From Dendrobium chrysotoxum (lineage: Eukaryota; Streptophyta; Magnoliopsida; Asparagales; Orchidaceae), in NCBI GenBank assembly GCA_019925795.1, contig CM034311.1:31599472-31663471 (forward strand): a stretch of 64,000 nt of DNA, in the 5' to 3' direction. Below are positions 1 through 12,351 of this stretch, in pieces. The position numbers and the translations under genes are program-made. Every line of letters begins with the position of its first letter. Position 1 is the first letter of the stretch. A model generated the notes under the pieces. The model was given only the letters and a program-made list of their open reading frames with translations. It did not search any database and had not been told where the DNA came from.

Positions 1-2053
1 AACATGAGCTGGACTTGAGCAACAGAACAAAAAATTTTACTCAAGCTGAACTTGAACTGAACTCAATCGAGTAACAACAGAGAACTTTGACATTGAACTT
101 GAACCCGCAATAAATTCAAATGAATTAAATCCAAACTTGAACAAGATGCATTGAGAACTTGTAATTCAGTATGATAACAAAGACTTGTGAACTTAGACTT
201 GATTTGAATCAAGCATAGTGGATATGAACATGAACTTAAACCGAGCTCAAGGAATTGAACTCAAAGTGATGAGAAGATTTGAACAAAGAATATTGAAGAC
301 TTGGGCTTGAATGATTTAAATCTTACTTGGGCTACAGGATTTGATTCAGGCTGGATAATGAATTGAACTTGAATTTGGACTAGAGCCTAAACATCCTTTT
401 ATAAAACTCATGGTTGCTAAGGATGATAAACCAAAGGCAAAATGAATTACAAGTGTTGACATGAAAACTTCAGAGCATGATAATTAGCTTGTAATGATCA
501 GTTTAATTGAAATGAGATAAATGTGACATCAAGTTCATGAGTCACCAATAGCATTTGAGAACAAGAAGTTTGCAAATACAGTCTATTCACAAAAAATAAG
601 AAGTTAAGGGAGACAGCCTAAGCATGAATCCATGAAAATGTGGTAATCATCTTCAATGAGTACAATGTGGTAATCATCTTCAATGAGTACAATAGCTAAT
701 TCATAAAGGGCATGCCATTTGAAGTGCAGATCTCCAATCGACGATAAGAACCATTTATAGGTGGCAACAAGAGATATATAAGCAACAAATGCATGGAGAA
801 GATTGAGGGTGAATGCAGCCAGACCAATGGTCAAATAATAAATCACAGAGGAGCATATCAACTTGCATACAAATGATGAAAGTGAGGTGACAGAAAAATC
901 CAACTTGATTGCCAATGTTGATGTAAAGTCTCTTCAATGAATATTGATGTGATGTTGGTTTCCAGTAATACTATATGACCCTCAAATCATTAATGAGCTA
1001 GATTCAAACTATTTACGCTTGCAAAATGAATGGAGTTAATTGAGATGGAAGATGCGCCTGTGAAAGACATGTAGCGATGAATGATACAGTAATGAGGAAC
1101 GTGACTACAATGATTTAATGACAACCCAACTCCAATCAAGTGTGCCAATTCCCCACGAAGCGAAAAAGGCAATTAGTATCATCCGGCTCCTGAGTATAAG
1201 AGATATGGGGCAACGCATTGAACTTCTACAGCCTGCGCTAACTAAATGCTCTAGCTATTCGCAGATTAAAGAAATTCGCAGGTGATGAATGCAATGAAAA
1301 GTTAGTTCTTTCGATCAATGTCAAATGTCTTGCAACTATACACAGTAGTCCTTATGAATGCTAGAAGACACACAAGTAGCGGTGACAATCCACCAATCAA
1401 GCACATCAACTTCCTACAGGTAGAAGGGTTTAGTGACACTGTAAGAGACCCATCACATACAGACAAGAACACTTACAAACAGATAGCTCTCGTTCAAACA
1501 AAAATCCCATCAAAGGTGAGGGTAAATGATATGTGGAGGATACTAAACTGCCCCACAGTCAGCAACCACTTAATATCAGTCAGAGCATTAACTCTTTACA
1601 ACCAGAAGGACTCGATACAAAGCGAAAACGACAAACCGTTAGTATGAGACTGTGGCCCCTAATTCCCAAGCCTAAGGTATTAGTATAGATGCAGCCATCC
1701 AAAGTTGAAATGATTGATTCTTTATTTAAGCAAGCAGTAGAAGATAATGATGAGGGTATAATCAAGGGGTTGCCCACTAATTTCTATACGAGTTCTAGGA
1801 AAGAGAAAGTCATATCAAATCATTATGGAGTGAATGAATCTTAGTTCAACCGGGTCCTAAACATTGAGTGGGATAAGATTATTGAGGCTTGCAAGTTCCT
1901 TGATGAATAATGGCCATGCATCCAATATGCCTCTTACGAACAAATATTGAAATATTGCGACAAATGTAAACTTCTATGAGCTGTCGTAAGAGACCCATTA
2001 CCTGTCCTAAATGCCCCCGCACATGCACCGTAATTTGTATACACATAGGTACA
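1..2053. other. Internal region of an old LTR element (tentative); no gene
   Basis: AT-rich sequence with no recognisable domain. The first 600 bases are rich in short aacttgaac-type words. Coding-like remains lie at 1318-1647 (109 codons open, no motif I know) and 1645-1845 (open in another frame, then stops at about 1843 and 1906). Because a purine tract and an LTR-like block follow at 2054-3486, I read this stretch as the decayed 3' internal part of a plus-strand LTR retrotransposon that starts before the window. This is inference from context only. Confidence 0.3.
637..690. repeat. Tandem duplication, 27 bp x 2
   Basis: A 27-bp unit beginning aatgtggtaatcatcttc occurs at 637-663 and again at 664-690 with no visible difference. 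It lies in otherwise unremarkable sequence. Confidence 0.85.
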
Positions 2054-2063
2054 CAGAAGGGGA

Positions 2064-3486
2064 TGTATACCAAATTCCCGCATGGGCCCCGGCGAGTGTG
2101 TTATTGGTACACACATGATGTCTAGGGATGTTGCGCGGGTTAATAAGTGAATTCAAGTTTGAGATCGATCCTTCTACGCGGGTAAATAGGAGTCGACACG
2201 GCTCGAACCACTAAATAAATATGCGGTCGCGAGGTCGACCGACATATTTATTTTATACATTCATATTAGGCATTTAAGGCCTATAATCAAGAGAATTCAC
2301 TCATAAGGGCATAAAGCCTACGAAACCCGATCCTCTATCAACCAGTAGACAGAGTCGACAATGTCCAATCAATAAAATTCACAAGTGACCCCATTAACAC
2401 CCCGATGATGGCCGCGTTGAATAGAGAATATCAACTGGAGGGGTTCACAAACATTTTCAAAATGCCTCACAAACTTCCACAAAATCCAAAACTCCAAAAA
2501 AATCATTCAAAAATCAAAAAAATATTTAAAATTAAAATTCAACCCATCAAATGCTTAAAGCAAAATTCATCCACCATCCACAACAGTTTGCCGAGGTGGA
2601 CAATATGAAAACTACTTCAGCTCACATAGAGCTAATGCCTAGTCAAAAATATTACTAGGATCCATTCTCAAACAATCTCCTGCCATTAAGGACGTGGTAC
2701 GAGTCCTCTAACCGACAGTTTCGCCGCCAAATGGCACTGCAGGTAAATGGTTATGACCCGGGGCCCTTTGAACCGAGTGGTTTTGCCGCCAAATGGCACC
2801 ACGTGATACCGGTTATGGCCAGAGCCAATATGTTTTTTATTGGCATCAAATCCTAGAGATATGAATCAATAGGATATGATCGATAGGGCATAAAGCCCTC
2901 TGTTAGTTAAGGTGGATTCAAATTTATCCCCTTAGGCAAATACCCACCCCAGGTCTACAAGATCCCCTTGGACGAAGCAACCCATGGTTGCCGATAAGGG
3001 TCCTTCTGTCAGGTTGGGTCGGCTACCTCCTCTGACTAAGTAGACCAGGGACCACGATGGCCCGGGATGACGGAACCATGGGATCTTGATCGGGCCCATC
3101 ATCCATTCCCCCACCATCTGCTTTAAGTGCAAGATTGTGAAATTTCCAATTTTAAATATCAAATCTTCAAACCTCCCATTCTTGAATCCATGCTGCTACT
3201 ATATGCCAGATAACACGTATTTCTACATATCTGATTGATGACTAGCTTTAATCTAAAGTTCTCTCTCGTTAGTGGGAGGGGTAATTAACTATAGGGGCTT
3301 GCGCCTATAGGAAACCAGAACTCAGATTATAAAGTCCTCGCAAAATGAGGGCGAAATCTCTGGGTAGTGTCTTATCTACAAATCCATCTGCCTTCCAAAA
3401 TTTACCCCGGAACTTAACTCTGTTAAAACTCCCCCCGAAGAAAAGCAAAGCGGGTGGAGGCCGGGGCCGAATTTTCGGAGCCCACA
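2064..3486 (+). repeat. Probable 3' LTR (about 1.4 kb)
   Basis: A block much richer in GC than its surroundings. It starts TGTATACC at 2064 directly after a polypurine tract (cagaagggga, 2054-2063) and ends CCCACA at 3486, so it has TG...CA ends. Immediately after 3486 begins the block that is duplicated at 5350, which makes 3486 a real junction. Inside, a short repeat with the core gccgccaaatggcac occurs at about 2712-2737 and 2771-2800. The partner LTR would lie outside the window, so the assignment rests on the ends, the purine tract and the junction only. Confidence 0.35.
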
Positions 3487-3491
3487 ATTAT

Positions 3492-4197
3492 TTTACTTAC
3501 TAAAAATTTATAAAGAAATAGAATAAATAATCACCTTTTAACAAGATGATAACAAGCCACTAACAATTTAATGATATAGATTAAGGCTCCTGCGGCAAAA
3601 TTATGAAATTATAGTGAGCTCCAAAATACATAAACTACTCAGAATGTCATTGATAAAATAAAAACTCAGAATTTTATGCGCTTCTTTAGTTCATTTCATG
3701 CACAATCATCATATATAATCATCAAATAAGAGTAGCACTATAGTTTTACGGAATCTAGCCTTTGCAATGTGACTTTTTTCTGCTTAGAAAGTGACCATAT
3801 GTGCTTGTGTGATGGGTGGGAGAGAAATATATTCATCCTTATATCCAACTTTATGGCGTCAACGTGATGTTCTATAAGACACAGGAGGGATATTTTTCCT
3901 CTTATGTAATCCATCATGTACCGAAGGCTTTATTATAACCTCAGCCAGTTATGTCTGAGAAAATAATAATACTGAGGTATTGGATTATGGTTTCTATTTT
4001 TGTTTTTCAATATTCTAGGATGGTGGTGAATGTTTCTTACTGTTGTTTTTGTAGCAAAAAAGATGATACGGAAGATAACATTTGAGTTTGAAGAATATCA
4101 GTTGGTGTTCTTGCGGACAAGTTGAATTTTCACTTGCCGTGGTTGGTGTTAGCTATCATTTCAGAAAGGTGATCAAGGTTGCTTATTGCACTATTTG
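3492..4197. repeat. Direct duplication, copy 1 (about 0.7 kb)
   Basis: This block matches 5350-6042 in the same orientation almost throughout, with scattered substitutions and small indels. Both copies contain an intron-end-like tttttgtag at about 4053 and 5900, followed by a coding-looking stretch with SCGQVEF in one frame. In copy 1 that frame stays open from 4082 to 4282 (66 codons). I do not recognise the product, and both copies carry stops in the other frames, so this looks like a duplicated exon-intron remnant rather than a working gene. Confidence 0.7.
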
Positions 4198-4630
4198 TGA
4201 CCATAATCCTTTTGAATTTCCACCAGCTTCTACTGTTATGGCATGTTGGACAAATGGCTTCCATATCTTCCAAGGTATGTGATACTATTCAAAATGTTAG
4301 ATTAATCCTCTTTTGAAAGAGTCTTTCCTATTATCTTGGATAGGTTTTGACTAGGTATAAGAAGTTTAAATGGTTTTTTATGAGTGGGATAAAGTTTCTT
4401 TACGGTTTGCTGTAAAAGAAAGATAAAATTTGAATGAAAACTTTAAATCCTTATTCAAGTTGAATGTATTTGAATTTTATAGATTGATAGAAAGCTAATA
4501 TTTTTGTTGGGGATGGAGGGGAAATGAAATTCATGGTTTGGATGATGATGATGTTGATATGAAAAGATGTTTAAAACTTAAGATGAGTGATTAAAAAAAA
4601 AAAAGAAATTGAATTGCATAAGAATGCATG

Positions 4631-5227
4631 TGATGGACCAGTGGCTGACACGGTGGGCTCCACTAGGATGGGCGGCAAGCAAGAAGACAGACAGAGGGGT
4701 AATTGTTTAGGAAAGTTTTAATTATAATTGGGAGAAAATTAATTAGGTAAAGAAATCTAATTTGAATTCAAATTTGAGAGAGAATTATTTAAGGAAAGTC
4801 CAGGGGAGTTAATATTTATTATGTAAGGAGGAATCAAGGGGAATTGTTTAAAAAAATTTTAATTACAATTGGGAGGGAATTAATTAGGGAAAGATATCTA
4901 ATTTGAATTCAAGTATGAGAGGGAATTATTTAGGAAACGGGGGCTGATTTGGGAGGGAATCAGAGGAGCCTATTTAAGGCTATGAGGTGGTTTCAGATTA
5001 TGCTTAATTTTGTTGGAATTAGTTTTTGCTTAGATTGAGTGGGCTTTAGTCGACGGCTAGGGATTTGGAAGAGCCTGATCTTCCTCTCCTCTCCAATTGA
5101 ATATCCAACTATATCTTGTGTTTTTATTTTTAATTCTTTCAATAAAAAAAGAGTTCTTGTGTGTTGTTCTTCCTAAATTTCTTGTGCCGTTTTCTGATTT
5201 TGCTAAAATTGCATCCACTTCGTATCA
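4631..5227 (+). repeat. Probable solo LTR (597 bp)
   Basis: Starts TGATGG, ends GTATCA, and is flanked by gcatg (4626-4630) and gcatc (5228-5232), a 4-of-5 match to a 5-bp target duplication. LTR-like landmarks run in order: an upstream part with two imperfect 100-bp repeats (about 4696-4797 and 4837-4940), a TATA-like tatttaa at about 4972, and an AATAAA-type signal at about 5142. No internal domain, primer site or partner LTR is seen. It sits between the two copies of the 3.5/5.35-kb duplication. The mismatch in the target duplication keeps confidence moderate. Confidence 0.5.
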
Positions 5228-5349
5228 GCATCATGCTTAATTAAGTAAATAGCCTCTCCTAAAAGGTTTCAAGATCAAGGACAAAATCTTGGAGTAGATG
5301 AAACAAGGCCTTTCCATCCAAATTAAGAATTTTATTTATGTCATAAAAA

Positions 5350-6042
5350 TGTTTTACGTAACTCAAAATTTATAAAGAAATAGAAGAAATAACCACCTTT
5401 TAACAAGATGATAACAAACCAATAACAATTTAATGATATAAATTTAGACACCTGCAGCAAAATAATGAAATGATAGTGAGCTCTAAAATACATAAACTAC
5501 TCAGAATATCATTGATAGAATAAAATCCAGAATTTTTTATGTGCTTCGTTAGTTCATTCAATGCATAATCATCAAATAAGAGTAGCACTATAGTTTTTCG
5601 GAATCTAGCCTTTGCCATGTGACTTTTTTCTGCTTGAAAAGTTACAATATGTGCTTATGTGATGGTAGTAAAGAAATATATTTGTCCATATATCCAACTT
5701 GATGGTGTCAACGTGATGTTCTATAAGACAGGAGATGGATATTTTCCTCTTACGTAATCCATTATGTGCCGAAGGCTTTATTATAACCTCAGTCAGTTAT
5801 GTCTTAGAAAATAATAATACTAAGGTATTAGAGGATGATTTATGTTTTTTTTTTAATATTCTGAGATGGTGGTGATGTTTCTTACTGTTGTTTTTGTAGC
5901 AAAAAAGATGATACGGAAGATAACATTTGAGCTTGAAGAATATCAGTTGCCGTTCTTGTGGACAAGTTGAATTTTCACTTGCAATGGTTGGTCTTAGTTA
6001 TCATTTCAGAAAGGTGATCAAGGTTGCTCATTGCACTATATG
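5350..6042. repeat. Direct duplication, copy 2
   Basis: Second copy of the 3492-4197 block. It begins gttttacgtaactcaaaatt, where copy 1 begins after the LTR-like block, and ends at about 6042. After that a GGT/GGC-rich low-complexity run (about 6045-6120) follows in place of the sequence after copy 1. Confidence 0.7.
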
Positions 6043-6044
6043 CT

Positions 6045-6640
6045 GGTAGTGGTCATCGGTGGTGACGACGGCTGGCGGTGGTCTTCGGCGGCGATAGCTG
6101 GTGGTTATCGGCGGTGATAACCAAAAAAATATTAGAGTTGTTTAGTTCTCTCAGCTCCTTGACCTTCCTATGTGTGGAGAATGGGATTCTGTTTATAGAC
6201 TTCTTGAGATAGAAATTTTGATAAATTTGGGCTAGAATTCAAAACACTTCATCATAAGATCTATATTGATTCCCTTGATCATGAGGCATTTTCTCAACAA
6301 TTAAGTACCTTAAATATATTGAAATTAAGTGATATGGGGCTTATTAGATTCATCTCATCAAACTGCTTGATTTGATTATAAGCATGTCAAATTTGGAGAT
6401 TATCTGGTCATCCAATTAATGTCTTAAGTTTTCAATTACGGATTAAGTTCGAGCTCATTTAGGCTCAGATTTAACCATTTTTGGTATCTTTAGGTTCATT
6501 TTGTCGAGACATTTGATTACAAGTTTGCTGAAATCAGAGTTTAGATGATCTTAAATTTAATTTTGAGTTTTCCATTCATATTTTTTTCTTGAGATTCATG
6601 CTATTCATGGAATCTTTTTGTAGGCATATTAAGTTTAAAG
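6045..6640. other. GGT-rich low-complexity run, then no gene
   Basis: The first 75 bases are a run of ggtggt, ggcggc and similar triplets. The rest to about 6640 is AT-rich with faint coding character (open stretches such as SSLTFLCVENG) but with stops in every frame. I make no functional call. Confidence 0.4.
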
Positions 6641-9242
6641 ATATATTAGCAATAAAGTTAGACAATGGGAAAAGAGAGGAGAGTTGTTCTTGAGTAATAG
6701 AGAAGCTTGAAAAGAGATAATAGACAATGGGAAAAGAAAGGAGAGTTGTTCTTGGGTAATAGAGAAGCTTGAAAAACTTCTACTAATATAGTAGGAATAT
6801 ACTTATAAAAACTTCTATAGGTATAATGATAGGCTAGAGCTTCAACAAATTTCTAGCAAACAAAGAGAATTACACCAATGAAATAACATATGAATTGAAA
6901 CAATCCACGCGCAGCATCAATCAGCATCAATAGCATGATAGAAGGGTTGCACGCATCCAATAGAATCTGTTTTGATTCCATGGTGGAAGAATAAGCTGAA
7001 AGTGGAACAAACTGCAAAAAATTGAAGAAATTAAGCTATAATTATACAATAATATAATTTGACTTTGTAAAGTTGAGAAAGGAAGCTATTTAGGTACTAT
7101 ATTTTAGATATCACACGTGGGAATTTCACAAATGAAGACCTTGATTGCTAAATTTACCACCATGCATCCCTTTGGATTGGGAATTGCCTTTGTGAATCCT
7201 TAGACTATTGTTCATTTCTACACAAGGAATTTCTAAAACATGATTTTCTTAGAAAGTTCTCACTTTTGATTCTCTAGAGTTGAAGGATGTCATTTTTAGA
7301 CTCCGCCATCTTATAGATACAATCCTCCATGGATAAGTCAGGGCGCCTTTCCACAAATGGTTGCATTTATCGAGAAGGAAATGAGCTAAGGCCTAACGAC
7401 CCTAATTGAAGGATTGGTTCCTAGAATGATGAAACTTTGAATGAGAGTCATTATTGTTGTGGATGTTATGCTTGTTAGCTGTTGGACAAGTATTTAGAGA
7501 ACCCACAATGGTTTGATGATTTCTCATAAATGATGTCAAACTATTGCATATTAGAATATCATAGGGTAGCATTTTAGTATTGAATGAGAATCTCACATAT
7601 GCAAATAAAAAACTAGTCAAACAGAAGAAAAGATTTTTTAATGAGAAGTCCATAAAGAGAAAAAATTATAAGGCCTACTAAATTGAAATAATTTCAATAT
7701 GTCAGTTGATAATTACAATGATCCATCTTTCTTTAATGTCGGTAAATGGGGTTATGAGACTTGAACCATTAAGGTTTTCTCATGTGTTGATGGTGGAGAA
7801 TGTTGGAGGGTGATGGCACTGACATGTGAGCTATGGACAACTTTAGATGTCAGTGTTGTCTGACAATGATGATGAGCATCACTGTCAAAGAATGAGTTAC
7901 AATGAGCGATAAGGGTTACATAAGGATGAGCTTTAATAATTGTCAACATCAGTTGATGACTATGATGAAAGATGGGGTTAGGGGTGCAAACGAGTCGAGT
8001 CGAGTTGAGTCGAGCTTGAGTCATGCTTAACTCGAGCGTGGCTCGTCAGCTAGATCGCGAGCTCGAGCTCAAATATCCTGCTCGAGCTCGGCTCGTCGAG
8101 CTCACGAGCAACTTGCGAGGCATAAGGCCCGTTCTGAGCTCGCGTGGCTCGAGCCGATTCCACGCTAGTGCTCCCGTGCTCGTTGCCGCTCCCGCGCTTC
8201 TAGTTCTCCCTTCTGCACCCGTGCTTCTACAGTTCTGCCTTCTGCAGTCCAGTCGCTCGACGAGTAATTGAGTTGAGCTTCCTCTTGTTCGAACTAGAGC
8301 TCGATAATCCCACAAGCTCGAAAATCTGCTTGAGCTCGAGCTTGAAATTTGATAAGCTTGACTCGTGAGCTTGTTAACAAGTCGAGCTCGAGCAGGCTCG
8401 TGAGTCAGCTTGACTCGTTTACACCCCTAGATGGGCTACATCAGTTGTTAGAAGATGGGCAACAACAACCATTAGCGTCTATAAATGGCGGCGGTAGCGG
8501 ATTCCATTGTTGGAAGCTAGATGTTAGAAGGTGGTTGGCATTTGGTCCCCTTGGTTGTAGGGATGATTGATTGACCAAGAAATATAGAGAAGCTTGAAAG
8601 AGGAAAATCTAAAAACAATCGGCTGACGTTTTAAAAAGATTAAAGCTATGCAATTATCTAAGTACGAGAATTCTCTTCACCTTAGAGTCTTCCGAAGTGT
8701 GTAAACTTATGAACTATTAATAAATTTTTTAAAGGGTCATTTTGATTATTCTTGCTAAATATTGGACACACTATCAAACGGTCAAAGAAGATCCCCTCTG
8801 ATCATGCTGTTCACAATGCCTTAATAAACTTAGAATCTCGTAAAATTGGACTCATTGGATTTTCCTTGTTGAAACAATCATTTTGACTACAATCACATAA
8901 ATTCTAATGACTTTTGACCTCTTAAATGATGCCAAAATATTTTCAGTTGCGCTTTTGAGCCTTTTATGTAGACTTAATTAGCCTTTTTTTTATAAGTTTT
9001 CTTAATAATATTGGATTTATCTTATTAAACTACATTATGTCAATTATAAATTCTGTTGAAAAATAAAGTTTTAATGGTCTCAAAGTTAGTTCTCAAAGTT
9101 TCTAACCTAAATACTCAATTCACTCTGAGATCCAAAATTAGATCAAAATTTGCATTTGATCATATGAGTTTCCAGCGGGGTACCAATTTTGATGGGTTAC
9201 TCTGTTCTTGGAAACACATTTTTACATAGGCCCTCTTTTTAT
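6640..9242. repeat. Duplicated block, copy C
   Basis: This stretch matches about 26000-28725 base for base over long tracts, for example the gcaaacaaagagaatta region at about 6856 against 26132, and 7680-7978 against 27655-27930. Its last part also matches 54725-55430. It carries a 62-bp tandem duplication at its start (6661 and 6723) and a hAT MITE (7979-8429) that is absent from the copy at 27.9 kb. No frame is open beyond about 90 codons. What the ancestral unit encoded is not clear. Confidence 0.75.
7979..8429. mobile_element. hAT-type MITE (451 bp)
   Basis: Terminal inverted repeats of about 20 bp start TAGGGGTGCAAACGAGTC on the left and TAGGGGTGTAAACGAGTC (reverse strand) on the right. 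The flanks are gatggggt (7971-7978) and gatgggct (8430-8437), a 7-of-8 match to the 8-bp target duplication typical of hAT elements. The paralogous copy at about 27.93 kb has a single uninterrupted gatgggcg at this place. The interior is packed with gagctcgagc and ctcgtcgag words, so it is nearly palindromic along its whole length and has no transposase. Open frames across it (8023-8315) come from this biased composition. Confidence 0.9.
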
Positions 9243-9246
9243 TTTA

Positions 9247-9714
9247 GGGGTTGTTTGGTTTGCTATATTTAGAGTGTAAAGTAATCCAAATGTAGGGGTT
9301 TTGAGAATTTTGATGTTTGGTTGGATGAAAAGTAAATTCAAAATAAAGTAAAGAAAATATATTGTATTCTATCTAGTTCATTTTTTTTGTATTTGAAATT
9401 CCTCCAATTTGAGCGATTTTCAAATACACTGTAATTTCAAGGGCATTGCCACCCCTTGGCAGCCACCTCTGCCCGCTGGCCGCCACCTCAAGCCACCACA
9501 TCTGCCACGGCCGGCCGGCTGGCCACTGTCGGTTGGACCCTAAGAAAAGAATTATTCGGCTACTCTGGATATACCTAACCAAACAAGGGAAATAGTTCTC
9601 TTGCGTTTAATTTGCAGACAATCAAACAGTCTCAAAATATTTGGAATATTCTACATTTACTTTACATTGCATTTACTTTACACTGTATTTTCTTTTTAGG
9701 CAACCAAACAGCCC
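9247..9714. mobile_element. Harbinger/Tourist-like MITE (468 bp)
   Basis: The ends are GGGGTTGTTTGGTT (left) and GGGCTGTTTGGTT (right, reverse strand), flanked on both sides by ttta (9243-9246 and 9715-9718), which contains the TTA target of this superfamily. The copy at 28.72 kb shows the unoccupied sequence catcttaataagc. Sequence inside both ends (gtaaagtaa, tttactttaca) is also inverted. A GC-rich central part at about 9447-9540 repeats gccacc and related words. No transposase is encoded. Confidence 0.8.
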
Positions 9715-9822
9715 TTTAATAAGCAGGGCTAAGGGCTCCGCATAATTATTATTTTTTGGAATATTGAGGGCAAATTCCCATCCATTAAATTATTAAAAAA
9801 AAAAAACTTCAAAGGCCTAAGC

Positions 9823-10984
9823 TGTAATAACCCTAAATTTCATAAAATGAATATATTTAAAAATATGAAAATTTGGTCTACAGCACTATGATGTTGAGTT
9901 GGCGAATGTGGTAGTGCTCTGTTCTTTGCCCTACAATAACCCCGAATTCTGCATGAAGCGTAGCGGCATTGTGAATTATAGTGTCTTAGTGACATACACT
10001 AATTGATGATTTTGTATTTATTTAATATAAATATCTTCCAACCAAGCCATCCCCTCCCCATTTTGCTTGCCTTGTCGGGGAAGAAAAGAAGAGGGGGAGG
10101 AGAGAGAGAGAGAGAGAGTAGCGAGAAGGTCTTCTGGGGTTTTTTGGTCTATTGCTTCTATTACGAAAATTATTCTGATCATTACAAGTGACTTTTACTT
10201 TACATCTATTTTTAATGATTTTGAGTTTAGTCCATTTTATTACTCTTGAAATTGATAAAAATGCAGTATTTCCCATTTCAGTGAACTTTCATCTGTTAAT
10301 TTTGGTATATAGTAGATATCGTTATTCTGAACATTTTAACTGATTTATATTAAATTTTTACTTGTTAGTTTTGCATATACAACATGTTATTTGAAGTGGG
10401 TATAGTAAGGTTGGGTGCAAAATGATCAGGAGCTAATGTGCTAAATTTAGATATGAGATGTATAACATGCAAATGGTTTCTGTTCATTTGACATTGCATG
10501 CATTTTTGCATAATGCTTGCATATTGATGAGCACACTAGATAGATCAACATGTTATAATAATTGCATATAATGTGTACAAAATGTCTATCATTATGATAT
10601 ATATGATATAAAATGCTTATAAGAACAAACAAAATGAATGAACTGATGTGTTAGATGGGACATATGAGATTGATACTGATATGATTAAGAAGACTGATGA
10701 TTGATATATGACTGGCAAGAGACCGATGATGGATATAACTAATAAGAATAATGATATATGAGACTAATGACTAATGAGATAATTGATGATTGATAAGACT
10801 GATGATAGATAAGATTGATCATTAATGAGGCAGATTGATGAGAAAGATGACTGATAATATTGATGATAAATTAAACTAATGATTGATGAGATTGATGATT
10901 GATGAGATATGACTGATGAGATCGATTCATGGTCGGTTGAACACATGACTAATGAGATGAATTCCTATTGGGTTGTCCCCACGA

Positions 10985-11016
<32 letters not shown>

Positions 11017-12346
11017 CGAGATATGCAAGACACTGGATACAAGACATGATTTATGATATAATTGATATGATTAATTGATCGATGAGATTGATTGACTGAT
11101 TGAACATGATGCAGTGAAAGATAGCTTTTTTATTTTTTCTTTTATGTTGAATTTGTTTCCTTACTCTTTGGTGGCTAAATGAGTATTTATTCTTAGGCTA
11201 TTTTTTCCTTAATGGGCTTGGCCCATGTCTTCCCATGTTGGCTGGCTGCTTTGTGTTCCCCAGGCAATTTTTTAGATTCCCAGCTGTTGGTTTTTCATAC
11301 AGATTTCGGTTTCCCCTCCCCATACAATTTTTGGAATTCATGCTATTGGTTTTCCATATAGTTTTCGGTTTTTCTCAGTTGGGCTTTGGTTTCCTACTGC
11401 TGGCCATTCCACTTCCCTCTTTGTTGATTCCTAGACTAGTGTTTTATCTTCTCAAAAAGTGATTGTCTTGATTGATTTCTATTGGCTATTTGAGTGGCAC
11501 ATTTATGTGAGCAATTGGGCCTTCTCCTATAAAAGGTGACTGATTTTCTTTAAGAGGGATGTATCTTTCTTCTAGAAACTTTGATTAGTCGTATGGTGTT
11601 GTTGTGTCCTTTTTTTTTTGAAGTTGTAAGGTGTTGTGCCCTTTTATTTGAAGTTGTAGGGTGTGATTGTGTTTGTTTAAGCTATTGTGGGATATAATAG
11701 TATTGTTTGTTCGATCTGTGTTTGTCTATGTTTTAAGTAAAGGAAGTCTTTAGTTTGCAATTCTATTGTTTTTTAGATTGCATCAAAATGATACAAGAAA
11801 CATGACTTATGTGCAACAAGATTGATATAGTGCTGATACAAATACATAATGTTTGACTGAGAACATATGATATATGACAGATTTGATTAGTAGAAATGAC
11901 AGAGTTATACGATAGATCACTTTTAATTGGAATATGATTTCTTGCATGCATATATTTCTATTTATACTTTGATTTTAGTTGTAGATTTTGGTGACTTGCT
12001 AGACTTTTGTATTTATTATGTAGTTTTTATATTTCTTCAGGTAAGAGTAAGGAACCAGAGGAGTGAGATTGATCTGGGCGGTAAGTTTATGTTTTCTTTT
12101 TTGCTTTTGTTAGTTCTTCATTTTGTGGTCATGATATATTTTAGTCATGAGTTGTTTGGATTGAATATAATAACTATTGTATATTTTATTTTTGGGTTAT
12201 GGATCAATATATAAATATTTGATAAATAATAACATATTTATGTCTTTCGTTGTTTATATTATCTGGGATAAAATTAGTAAGTTTTGGTTGATGATTAAGA
12301 TGATAAAAAGATATAATTCTTTTAATTTAAATTTTAGGGCGTCACA
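9823..12346 (+). repeat. Solo LTR with perfect target duplication (2524 bp)
   Basis: The stretch begins TGTAATAACCCTAAATTTC and ends TTAGGGCGTCACA, with the 5-bp duplication taagc directly on both sides (9818-9822 and 12347-12351). The related copy at about 13465 reads ggcaagctatcaaac without interruption, which confirms the insertion point. No primer site, polypurine tract or coding domain lies inside. The interior holds a GA run (10099-10119), a long degenerate stretch of gatgattga words (about 10630-10950) and an AT run (10985-11011). The start and end style resembles gypsy LTRs of the Tekay/Del kind; that lineage guess is from memory. Confidence 0.85.
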
Positions 12347-12351
12347 TAAGC

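Noticed and set aside
1318..1647. 109-codon ORF near the left end
   Set aside because: No recognised motif and no gene context. Composition is ordinary, so it is kept only as a coding-like remnant.
8023..8315. Overlapping 82- and 89-codon frames on both strands
   Set aside because: They lie inside the hAT MITE and come from its gagctcgag repeats, which are open in several frames.
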